In this document: positions 45,420 through 59,200 of the stretch, piece by piece
How positions within the stretch are numbered: position 1 is the first letter of the stretch
Layout: every line of letters begins with the position of its first letter
Notes under the pieces: generated by a model
What the model saw: the letters and a program-made list of their open reading frames with translations, nothing else
Told to the model about the DNA's origin: nothing
Database searches by the model: none
NCBI RefSeq assembly: GCF_026212465.1
Contig: NC_080059.1
Location: 13,795,773 to 13,859,772 of the forward strand
Direction: 5' to 3'
DNA length: 64,000 nt
Source: Amaranthus tricolor
Lineage: Eukaryota; Streptophyta; Magnoliopsida; Caryophyllales; Amaranthaceae
Made by a program: the position numbers and the translations under genes

Positions 45420-48400
45420 TTATGTTCCAAAACGGTAAGCGGCATCACCCATGTAGTGACCATCCATATACAGATTTGGATTGTGGGGATGAATGCCATC
45501 CATCACCATAAATTGCATGTCTTCTGATGGTTTCCAGTGTCTTTTTCTTTGGTTTATAAACCAATTGTTGATCTGTTTTTGGTCTAATCCTGTTGCTTCT
45601 GCCAATGCCACTTTTTCCGATTCCTGATTTCATTACAATTTTCATTTTCAAATTAATCTTGCCGTCATATAACCAAATTAACAAAAACATTAAATTGATG
45701 GTTGAGGCGCATTATATGTTATATACTCTAATACGTTGCCTCGGCTTCTTACATGGAAATCTTTTGGGTAGAAGTGTGGACGCATCACAGTTGCTTTTCA
45801 TACCTAGCTCTAAATATTTCACTTAAATGAGATGCGGAGTGGTTGAGATTCGAACCCGTGACCCTCTTGTCACGCTAGCTTCTAATATTACAGCAAAGAA
45901 CCAAATAACTAAAAACTTAAACTAATATGAGTAATTATAATTGAAAGCCTAAAATATGTTATATATACTTTATGTTACAGAATATAGCATATTTTAGTGC
46001 TTCAACTATCATCTTAAACTTCTATTGAGTTAGTTTTTGACATAGTATCAGAGCCAGCGTGATAAGAAGTTACGAGTTCGAATCTCAATCAATGGTTAAG
46101 GCTCTAAAATATGTTATATTCTCTAACAGTGAAGAAATTTAGAGGGGTGAGAAATTTCTTGTTTGGATAATAAATTTTTGTTAAGATATTAATCTTTTTA
46201 AAGTTGGAAAGATTTAAAAGGAAAACTCTCATTTCTCTCTCTTTCCCTTTCCTTCCATCTTAAACAAACAAGAGTTACTCCCCTTCCATTTCTTTTCCAC
46301 TACTTTCCCTTCCCTTCGATCTCTTTTCTTCTTTTCTTTTCCTTTCTCTCCAAAGTAGTTATCTAAACATAGTGTAATGGTAACAATATCAATAAGATAA
46401 AAATACGTGATTAATTAAAGCTAAAAGCAAAAGAATACATACAGAAGGATAGGGCCATTTGTAGTGCAACTCCCACCAACTGAGAAGCTTCTGACGAGCC
46501 TCTTTGGGAAGCTTACCTTTCTTCTTCTTCTTAGAAAGTTCTTGCTTAAGACTACTCAAATAACCACTATATTTCTTTAGAAGATGGTTTTTCAATTCTC
46601 TATCTTCTGCTCGAGGATCAATCTCTGGAAGTTCTGTTTCACCTCCACTGTTCTCCTCTTCTTCCTCAGATGAACCTACTCCTTCAGATTTTTCATCTAT
46701 TTCATAGGGTTTTATTTTATTAATTTACAAGTTAATAATTAATTAATTAAATAGACTTATCTTATCTTACATACAAAATAATTAACAAAAACCAATTATT
46801 ATGGAACATTAGGGTTATAAATTTCTTATGTTTGATATGGTAGTTGGCATTAAAATGGTGCGAATGATAATACAAATTTAGTTTTAAAATATCATAACAA
46901 GTTTAAATGTCTTCCCATTTATCAATGTTGTATAAGGTGATAATGAAAATTTATGGAAAAAAAAACCTTTTGGTGATAAAAATTCATTATCATGGGAATT
47001 AAACGGAACATTTTTATATAATTTACATAATAAATCAGAGGAGGTTCTAAGAATGTTCAATATATCTACCGCATAAGGCCCCGAAAAATAAGGGGCCTCA
47101 ATATTAAATTACGTAGTCTATATTAATTAAGTGTTAAATGACACAAAATTGTTAAATAAATATCATAATTTTTGAAATTACATACAGCTTTAAGAAAATT
47201 TATCAATTTTTACTCCGCTCCAATAATAAATTATTCACATTACCGCCACTAATATCATCAAACAAAGGGTCGTAAAGATATGTATTAAACCAAAAATAGT
47301 ATTTTTATTTTTTAATAACATTAGGGTATTAAATTGGTGGTAACACTGAGTCCTGAATGATGGTTTTCTTAAACCAAAATTAAAAGGTTGGATTGGTTTA
47401 GTAGAGACTAACACGAAAGCAAAGAGTAAAAGAAAAAAAAAAAAAAAAAAGAATGAATGAAAGGTTCAGGTAAAGTGAGATAGAACTCTCAGTTAACAGG
47501 TCAAAGTGTCAGAAGAAAACATGCATTGAAATGAAATGCAATGCAATGCCCACTCACAAAGACAAGAAATGACACCACTCAGTAATTTGACCATCTCATT
47601 TCTGAAACTTTGTTTCGAAACAAATCATACATTAAATACAATACAGCCTGTTTGGACTTTGGACTTTGCTGCCATGGATGATCTAAATTTAGAATTCTTA
47701 AATATTAGTTGATATTAATTTATATTATTTTTTATTTTTATTTAACTATTTTTACTGTTTTATTATACTTATTATATTTTACTTTTTACGCAATACAATA
47801 CGTAAGTTTGATCATTTATATCATAAGCTATTCTTAACTAAAAATTATAAAAATATAATATAATGAAAGTATTCGTTTAGACGATTCAAATAAGATTTCA
47901 CTTGACTATATTTTTTTAACACATTAACCGCAATATATAAAATAAGCTTAAAAGATGAATAGTACCAAATTACCAATAATTCTTATATCACGACTATTTC
48001 AGAATGGAAAAAGTATTTCTTTTTAGATTATAAAATTTCGAAAAAGAATGAAAAGCGAACACAACCTTAAATCTTAGTGTACTTCCTCCGTTCCATAATT
48101 GTTGCTACATTTGCATGGGTACGAGAATTAAGAAAAGTGATTGACCTACACTGTAACTGATTGTTTACTTTATAGAGTATAGTATTTTATTATTGTTAAT
48201 TGAAAAAGAAAAAGGAAAAATAGGTTGTTAGGTTACTTTATAGAGTATAGTATATATATTTTATTATAGAGTATAGAGTAGGATAAAAATAGGGGTAGAT
48301 AGAAGTTTAAATGATTGTTTTATTACTAAAAACGGAAATGTAGCAAGTAATATGAAATTGCCAAAAATAAAAAATGTAGCGAGTATTATGGAACGGATGA

Positions 48401-51400
48401 AGTATTATTGCTCCATCACTCATAGAATGACATAGAGTAATGAATCCAAGTAGGAGCAGGAGTAGTCCGTTTATGATTAATGTGTTGTCAAATGTTGTAT
48501 GTGGACTAGAGTAACTCGCACTATCAAATCTGTGATGGTCTAAGTATACCACCAACTCTGCTACAACTTCCTAGAAATATGTCTCCATTTACTTTCTTCA
48601 AATCAAACTCTACCTACACACTAACAAACAACCCTTAACAGAAAGCCTATTATCACATTCTTAAGCTCCTCACTCATGAAACCAACTACACTGCTGTGTT
48701 TTGTTATAGGCTTTGTATTTGGCTCTGTGGTTGATCAAACATATGGAACAAACTTTTGTTAAATGGCTTTTAAGCCCATTTAAAAAAGGTTTTAAACCAA
48801 AACTATATTTTTTATCAATAGTTTTTATTTGTGTTTAACTTTTTAATTTGATTTTTCTTTAATAAATTGACTGCGAACAACTAATAGATAATTTCTACCA
48901 CATATTTCTATAACAATTGACTTAAAGAACTTGTTTATCAACAATACTTTCAACTAGTTATATGATGGATCAATGTTAGATTATATAACATATCTTGGGG
49001 CCTCAACCATCAGCTTAAGCTTATGGTTAAAGCCCCAGGATATGTTATATACTATAACACGCCCCCTCACACGAAACCCCATTGGGCTAGAAGTGTGGAT
49101 GCGCATAGGCGCTGAATATTCTACTTTAAATGAGGGGTGGTTGAAATTCGAACCCGTGACCTCTCACGTTGGCTTCTGATATCATGTCAAGGAACCAACT
49201 CAACCAAAAGCTTAAGCTGATGGTTGAGGCCCCAAGATATGTTATATACTCTAACAATCAACAATTACAACTAATAGTCATTTGTTATACAAACAAAAAA
49301 AGTCACCAAAATTCATTTTTAATCATATTTTTTCGTCTCTTTTTAGTTTAATTAAAATAATATTCCTATTTTATAATAATAAAAAATCATCACTTTTTAT
49401 ATTTTTTTCTCAATTAAAATAATCATTTGTGATAAAATATTAAATAGATGTCGGTTATCTAGAAAAATGATTTTTGATATAATTTTTCAAATTATTGTTT
49501 TTTATATTAGGTTTATTAGAGTAGTCATACACAATTGTTATCCTCAACAATTAATTTCTTATTGATAGATGATGTTTTATTAAAAATACAACATAATACA
49601 CGTTTATTGGACATTTTTAGTGACATTTAATTTAAATGCTACTACTTTAAATTTCTAATGATATATGTAGTAGATTTAGGGATATTTATTAGACCATTTA
49701 GCACATAAAAAAAAATCATACTAAAATTTTTCGCGACATAGAATTTAGTGACATTTATGACATTTCTTATAAATATCACTATAGACTATAATAACATATT
49801 ACATATGTCGCCAAAAGCCAAACAAAGTGTCACTATATTACTTTATAGTGAAACTTAAAATAAAAACCAATATTTATTACATAAGATATATATATTAATG
49901 ACAATTTTAGTGCCGAAAAATTAATTTTATTGTAGCGTCTTAGTTTGAATTATAATGTAGGTAAGTCAGAATGTATAATGTAATAGAAGTTTAATACTTT
50001 TTAGCTCAATTTATTTTACGTTTTTGAAATAATGAAGCCTAAAACTAAGTAAACAAAATAAAAAAAAAGTAAAAATTTGAGACTCTTTAATTTAGTAGGT
50101 CATACGATCAAATATCTTAATCATGCTCGGAACCACTCATGATCTACTATAATAGGAGTATATTCAGTTCATTGTCAGAGTTTAAGTGCATTATCACAAT
50201 ATATATTTTCAAGTAGAGTAATATTCACTTTTAGGCAAATTGGGAATATTCAATTTTAAGTTTAAGCTATTTGCCTCACTTAACTTCTAATTCCCAAAAA
50301 ATATTAATAACTTTAAAGTTAACAAAGAGAATAAGAACTTATCAATAATGTTTACTTTTATTCAATTGAAATCATGATAAGCTCTCATAAGCTCAATATA
50401 ATTTAGACTAAGTTTGTTGGATCAGATCATAAGATCGTAGGATTGTAAGATCGTGTTAAGATTATACCATTAGTACTATCCTATCTACGATCCATATTAG
50501 TTATCTGTTTTTAGATCGTAATAACTTAGATCAGAATTGCAATTTTAACAACAATAACTCTGAGTATGCTCAAATAAGTTGAAATTATATGAAAAATGGA
50601 TGAATGGAATGCAATATATAGTTTCTAGAATTAAAATGCAGCAATAATTCAATGTAACAAGTTTTGCTCCATGCTTTTATATTGATGCATGCATGTTTAA
50701 TTTCATACAAGGAAGATACATGTTTCTCAGTATGTGGGCTACCTCATTTATGCTTGTCCTCTTTCTAAGATATATAGGGTTAATTTTTCAATGTAAAAAA
50801 GTTAGTTAATTTTTCATGCTAATTATAATTCAAAATTTTAATGTTTAAAGGTTATAAAAATAAAAAGCTGAAACAACACATAAATTTAATAAAAAAAACT
50901 CTAAATTGTTAACATTAATCTCGTTTTCAAAAAGTAACACTAGTCAATATTAAGTCTTATCTGCATTTGTGGGACTCATTTTATGTAGCCGTTAAATAAT
51001 TTTAATCCTCATTTCTTTTTCATTTCTTTGATTTAGTTACTGTAAACTACTATATAATACTAGTTTTTGGCCTTACCACTTATTATCTTGCCCCACTTTG
51101 TAAGGATTTTGTGTGTGTTGAACGAATATAAAGCAATTTATAGATATTTAGCAACTTAAATTTCATCCAATACATAATTTGGTTATTTCAAGGCGAACTT
51201 TATCTTTAAATTAAAGGATATTTGACAAACTATTTTTAAAATTTGCCCCACAAGTGTTTATCTGTTTTTTAGATACTATTCATCTCTTATTCTTAATTTT
51301 TATTTTATTATTAATCTATAAGTTAAAACATAGTCAAGTGGGATCTTGTTTTATTCGTTTCAATGCAAGGATTATTCATATCAACTTTTCATAATTTTTA

Positions 51401-54400
51401 ATTATACACCATTAGAGATAATAAGAATTGAATAAGTGTATTAGATAGAATGTATAAAGCAAATGAGATACTTATAATGAATATGAGAGAGTATTTAACT
51501 TAACTGAAATTCAACTTTTATGGGAAAACAAAAAAGCTTCTCATTTCTTATTCATTTTAGTTGTCGAGGTAACATTTGACTCTTAGTATCTCTAATTGTA
51601 TTTCATTAAAAATTATAAAAAATTGATATTAATAATTCTTGCACTGAGACGAATAAAAGAAGACCCTCCTTAACTTTATTTTAACTTATAGATTAAAATT
51701 AAAATACAAATTAAGAGGAACTCATGAATATTGACAAAAAGTAAATGAGACAAATAAAATAAATAGGAGGGAGTATTATTCATTGGTCTTGGCCTTTTGA
51801 TGACTCATTTTGTCATTTCATCTTTAATAAATAATGAACAACCAATAAATATTTTAAAGTTATGCATATAAGTGATATCGAGTACTCTAAACTTAATTTA
51901 GCTAATTAAATGAAACTAATCCAAATAATTGTTTAGACTTAATTTAGCTAATTGAATGAAATTGATCCAAATAATTGATTAGACTATAATAGACTAATAT
52001 ACTTTTTAAGTTAGTTAATTATAACGAAACTTTAAAAAAACTTAATTAAACTGTTAGACTATCAATTAATTGATTACACACTAATATTTAATTATAAAGG
52101 GTTAAAAATATAATTATTTTTCTAAACATAATAATTGGTTCCATGTTATATGTAGATTTTTTCTTTTCTTTTTTTTTGAGGGAAATGTTATATGTAGTTG
52201 AAAATGATAAAATTGAAAAGAGAGAAAAAAAGAATAGCAAAATATTTTTTTCCACATTGCTTGAGGAGAAAATACAAGTCTAATGCTCTTTATCAAAGAA
52301 AAGGAGATCTGTGTTTTCCATTTTGATGTACCTTGGTTTTTAAGTTTTTTATAATACACTATCCATTTCACTAAAAATGTCTCATTTACTTTTTGACATT
52401 ATTCACTTATTATTCTTAACTTGTATATTATTCTTAATCTATAAATTAAAATATAGTTAAGTGAGATCTTGTTTGATTCATATTGATGCAATGATTATTA
52501 ATATCTACTTTTTTTATAATATTTCGTTATATATAATAAAAGATATCAAGCATTAAATAAGTACATTGAATAACGTCAAAAAAATAAATAAGACATTTTC
52601 TGTTGAATGAAGGTAGTACGTTACCTTTATACAAAAAAAAAATAGTCCGACGTTGTTTTAGGAAGCAAATTGAGACTCTTTTGTGGAAGAAGAGAAAATT
52701 AGTAAAACAAGTATTTAGATGTTGGGATTATTTTTCATATGAGAGTTATTAATAACTTTATTTGAAATTATAATTATTGGTAAAATACCTAATACCATTA
52801 TGTCTTTGGGGTATTAGGACATAGTCAGACTTAAAATTAAAAAACAAACTATCATAATACCTTTCTTTCAAACTTATTGACTTATTCATCATTTTATCAA
52901 TTTCAAAAAGAAATATCATCTTCAGAATGTAAAAATATAACTTTGTTTTTAATAACATTCTCTATACTTTTATCCTGTAATACGTTAATATAATTATATA
53001 ATAATTTTCTACAAATTAAAAGATTTTATATTAAAACTAATCATTTGCATATAAATATAAGTGAGAAAATAAATTTAAAAAGATATTTGAGATAGTATCC
53101 GAAAAGATATATAAAATAAATAATAAAAATTTTGTCTATATATAAATCAATTAGATAATTCTAATTAAAAGAAAAGAGAGAAGATCAAAACAACGATAAA
53201 AATTAAATTTGTTTTATATCGTTTGGGAAACAAAGTGAAAACCTAATGCTCGCTTATATAAAAGAAAATAGAGAAAAACATAATAGGAATAGTAAATTAA
53301 ATTTTGTCTCAGATTAATTTTTTTTTTTGAGTTGACCCCACATTATTTAAGGATTGAAATAGAAGCTAAGTGTTTAAACTTGTTCCAAATCGACTAATAA
53401 AAAGGATAAAAGATGTTGTCTCCATAAAAAAGTTGTCATACATTACTAAAGTTGTTATGGTGAGCGTTTATATTGGTTTATGAATATCATCAATTAGACC
53501 ATCATCACATTTATTAGCCACATTCAAACATGAGCTCAAACTTAAATTCTTAACATTTAGTCTTCGACTTAATCTAAAATGGGATCTTAATTTGTTAAGT
53601 AAATTTATTATTGGATAATTGTTTTTTTTTAATGTATAAACAACAATTTGGTTAAAAGTTAGTTTGAGTTTTACAAGATTTTGGGTAAAAATAGATTCGG
53701 ATCTACAACCGGTTCAGTAGAAAAACTCAATTTAGGTTTGAAATCTCAGTCATCCGTTATATGTCGATTATAAAATGCAATTGCAATTGAAGTTTCATTT
53801 CCCCAAATTTAAATATCAACTAGTTTATATACAATTTCAGTTAAAATAATATCGGTCTGATACCAACCTAATAAGCATAGACATTCCGAGCAATAAATTG
53901 CATGGCCCGGCCCAGCCCGGCCCGATCCGACCCAACATACCCTAGGAAAGACGATCTAGGTAATTGGAGTAGATGACATTCTTTTGGAGTTTAGAGAGGA
54001 GTAAGAGTGGAACAGTGTGTACAGAAAAAATGTAGGTCACCGTGTGACATAGTAGTATAGTACTACTACTCCTCTAGTACTCTACAAACTGGTAAATTTG
54101 AGAAAACAAATAGAAAAATAATAGCCCATCTACTGAGAGTAGACTAGTAGTGCCATTAATATGAAAAGATGTTCTGACAGAGAGTACACCCTATCCTACA
54201 CAACACCTACTTACTCTCTCACTCATTGTTTCCACTATTTTAGCATCCTAAGTTCTTTTTTTCTTTTTTTTTTTTTATTCTTTTTAACCATTACCATTTC
54301 CCAATACCCCATTTAATTAACCCCTTTTAATCATTAATTTACCCTAATGTTTCAATCGTTACTACATTTAGGGGCTACACCTTTAAAACACCGACAGTTT

Positions 54401-56130
54401 TCTTTCTTATTGGGGTGTTTATCGTTCCTAATCATTACTCCCTTCACCCTTGTTCATCTCAATTTTACATTCAACCGACAAATGGCTAATAACTGGTATC
54501 TAATAGCTAATAGTTAATAGTTGATTATACTGATTGATTTGATCAGATGATTATTTTAACTAATTTAATCAACTGATGTTAAACCACTGCTATGAAAAGC
54601 TTGTTCAAAAACAGCTTATTCACATTAATAAGCTGTTTCGACCAGTTACTTCACTAAACACTAGCATTAATTAGTTTGATCGTCCAATTTTTATTTAAAT
54701 CAAAATAAGCTAAAATTGCTCAATAAGCTAATTTGTCAAACATACCTATTATTTTTATTTTAACATGTTAAACTTATTTTTTATTATTTTCGTATTGGGA
54801 TATAAACTTTTTCAATATTTTTTAATATCATCTATAATTTATATATTTCAACTCTCAGTTTATATCATCTATGCCATTTAGTTTGTCTCTTTTTATCATC
54901 AAATCCTACGTTTTCTTTTTTAAAAGAACATTTTTTACAGTTAATTCAAATTCAAATGAACAAAGTAATAAATTGCCTTGTAGACACAAGTAAACAATTT
55001 AGTCTATTTAACTCAATTTATTGAGATATTGAGTCAATCAAATCACTGCATAATGTAATGGGTAGTGTTCTTTTATAATTTCATCCACTTTTTTCTTCAA
55101 CATAATTGTTATTTGTTTAATTTATAAACTATGAATTAATATTTACATTTCTATCAAGATGTATAAATTAAATAAATCGGAATGAAATTGAAGTATATAT
55201 AAAGATTTCTATTTTATAACAATTTGGGGATGATTAAGTTATTGGAACCACTCACGAAAAAAAGTTATTGAAAAGTGTAGTTTGAACATTTTGTTTTTTA
55301 CTACACTAAATAAATGATTGATGTATCATAATATCATTTTATATTTAAAAGGATTACAATGAATCAATGATTGCATCCTTAAATTATGGTAATTTAATTA
55401 TTCTAGACATACTCTACAACGTCTTGCTCAAGACAAGAGCAGCAAAGCATTTGCTTTGTCCATTATTTATTTATTTATTTATTACTTAAGTTTTGGTGAA
55501 TTCTTTTCTATCAAAAATAAAACGGTAATATAAATACTTTGAAAAATAATTTTAAAATGTAAATAATATTTAAAAAAATATAATCATCGAAAATAAGATT
55601 GGGAAAATTTAATGCCACACATTAACATGGTGAATAAGGCTAATTCCGCAGGACAAAGTTAGAATATTTTTATAGTTTATTTGACAAGAATTCCCATTTT
55701 GCTATTTTCGTCTTGTTGTATTCAATGAAAATTATAAATATTAATAATAAAGATAGATTTTATTATAAATACTCTAACATGCATGATGAAAGTGCTTAGT
55801 GGAGTGTTATAGAACAATTTATCCAGATTTTATTTGTAAATATATTTGTAAAATTAATATTTCTAATAAAAAAATAGCGTAATAAAAAAAAAGATAAAAA
55901 TTTCTATAATGTAGAACATATAAATAACCAAATTAAAAAAAATATTATAAACGGATGTATTACTAAAGCACCAGAACAAAGATATATAATCATGATTGTT
56001 GAGCAATACAATTAATATTCAAAATTTAAATAATTTGATAATCGTTATTATAAATCCAGATCTTTTTTAAAAATTAATAATTATTACACAATATTACTGT
56101 TATTATTTATATTTATATTATATTATATTA

Positions 56131-56164
<34 letters not shown>

Positions 56165-56194
56165 GAGTAATTATAATTATTATTATCATTATCA

Positions 56195-56229
<35 letters not shown>

Positions 56230-59200
56230 TATTGTTTTTATCATCATAGATATTGAAAATGAAATGTGTGATTGTCTTTTAAAATGCACGTGTTGATTTT
56301 CATCAATTTTAAATTTATAATCACCTTTTCACAAAAAAATGAATCGTTGAGTAAGAATTTTGGGGTGAAATAAAAATGAAAAAAGTTTTATATATTATAA
56401 AATTTAATTTTAATAATCTGATCACCTTTAGATTATTATCTTGTTAGAGTTCATATGAAATTATTTTAGACAATTTTCACAGTTATATTAGTTTTTTGAT
56501 TTTCTTTTGAAGGAATTTTTCACGTGTAACCTAGTTAAAAGGTTCTCTTATACACTATTTTTAACTTATTTTACTTTTTGAAGTTTTAGCTTTTTGGTCA
56601 AATAATAATAAGGAAAAATCTAACGAAGACCTAGAGATGTTCATTAATAAGAACATTAACATATTTAAAAGAGTAAATTAGAAAACAAATAAAAGATAGA
56701 AATAATAAAAAATACTTTAACCGTGTGATTTAGAAATAAGTTCTAAATTTTGTAATATATTAGATAATATTAAATATATTTATATAACTTAAAGTCAATA
56801 TATATATATAAGTTTATTATTTAAATTGAATTATATCCTTATTAACGAATGCTGGTAGAACATTCATTAGCAAGTTCCTAATTATAATACAGAAATAATT
56901 TATTTAGTTTTAAAACAAAACTCTAATACCACCTCTAAAGCCCCCTATCATGCAAAAATTAGACTTTAATTGGTGATGCTAACAAAAAAAGTTTAGGGTT
57001 CTTATAACAAAAATAAGTCTTTGTTCAATATTCAAGTTTCATTTTGTCATTCCTCATTTTTGCAACCATGATTTAGTTTACTATTTTGTTTTTTTAGTTC
57101 GTTATGAATTTTAAATTTGTTATTTAGATGAAAATATGATTTGAATTGAACTAAAAAGTCAAATCAAATAAATTTAACTTAACTGATTTTAATTGTGACC
57201 AAATTAATTTGAATTTAGATTGAAAAATCAAAAGCAAATTAAATTTGATTTGATATTGTTTCGTCAAAAAACTTTACCACAAACCTAACTTTCACCCATA
57301 ATCGAGAATACTTGACAAGCACACAAAACTACCTCTCTTTAATCGTGACACTTGAAATTTTCCAAACTTTTTAGTATAATGTATGATTTAACTTACTTCT
57401 GTTGCGCTCTATTGTTTTATGGTAAATTAAACACAAATTATAGGAAATTCACTTTTAAAAATTTCATCTTTTACTGGTTATTTTTTTAAAATTTCATTTT
57501 TTGGTTATTTTTAAAAAATCTAACCTTTGCACCTCATTTTATTTTAAAGATCTAAATAACATACAACCTGATTTCCACCCCAACCTAATCACCTCCCCTT
57601 CCCTAACCTCCACCACCACTTTGCCCTTGAAAATCGCATCCTCCCCTTGTTACCCTTTTCCATCACCACCACCACCACCACCTTGTAATGTTCCACTCCC
57701 TTACCATGATAATGCCCTTTTTAGAATAATTTCTGGGGTTTTAATGTATTGTTGTGTTTGACAATAAATATTTCATCTTAAATTATATTGAAAATGATAA
57801 GGTTTGGAAAGTTATTCTTAAATCCTCAACTTTAAGTACTTTAAAAACAACCGTGAAATTGATCCAAATCAAAATTTAAAAATTTATAATTTGCCAAATA
57901 ATAAATTTAAGTTAATTTCAGATTTTCAAATAAAATTATAGTTCCCAAACATAACATATAGGGTTTTCAATAGTGTGAGTTAACAAATGGGATTCTATTA
58001 AAGAGATTAAAAGTTCTAGGGAGAGAGACGAATGAGGTGGTCAGGCCGGGTTCTGAACTCATTCCGGATAGTCAACCGCATAGGCCTTGATAAAAAGGGC
58101 CCGATATATAAATGCTTCAGTAATATTTATTCTACACGTAGCGCGGTTGGCATGAAGATTTCCATTTTACATAGGTGGTCAAGGGTTCGACCCTTGGCAA
58201 TAAACTTTTTGGCAAAATATAAAAGCCCTCTTTCATCCATATTTGAGAATGTAAGTCGGTTAATTTTAATTTTGTTATATTCCCAATATATCTCCATCTT
58301 TATTTCTCAATCATCCCACCAATTTAATTCTTATTTTTTGATCTCTTCTTTGAACATAAAATTATATGTAAATCATCAATTCATTTTCCATTCATTTATT
58401 TTCATATGAGACCATTTATTCTACCTTTCTCTTTTTTAATTTTCAAGTTATCATTATTCAATGAATATCAATATATAATGTTCTGGGTTGTCTTAGATTG
58501 GTTTCGATTGGGGCATTTCTTATTTATGCTCATACTTATCTTCATCATTCCAAGAATGTATAAATTGCTCTTCATACTAAGTGGGTAATTCTCTTATTCT
58601 AGAAATTAGATATGATATTTTTGTTCATTATTATATTTTTTAGATTTAATTTCTGCTTTGTTTGGATTTTTTTTTTTGCCTACAAGTATAACAGTAATTT
58701 GCAAATTTGTTTATTACTGTACTTTTTATCTAGATATATGAAGTATTTGACTTTAAAATTGGTCTTTGTCATATTTTAATAGTTATAGTCATATTTTAAT
58801 ATTTTTAGTTTTATAACATTATTAATTATTTATTATGTTATTCGTTTCTTATTTTGATTTTTTATGTCTAGTTAGCTGCATTTATAATTTGATATTTTGT
58901 CAATTGTAGATTATTTTTATTCAAGGGCCTCAATTTTTTCAAATAATTATAATTTAAATAGGGCTTTGAAATTTTTTGCTCCGCCTCGTTATGGTGGTGT
59001 GATAGATGTTGGTTGATTATGAAGATGGAAAAGATAGAGGGATAGAGAGAGATGGTTATGGTGGTTTGGTGTTGATTCATTTGAAGATGAAAGAGAGAGG
59101 GAAGGGAGGTGGCTATGGCTGATGGTTATTGCAAGGATTTGGTTTAGGGAAGGTAGCTTTAATGGAGGGTGTTTTTAGGGCCGCATTGGGGTGGCCGTGG

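Noticed and set aside
58184..58200. Functional tRNA gene
   Set aside because: Box A and B are present but no acceptor or anticodon stem could be paired; SINE-like is the better reading.
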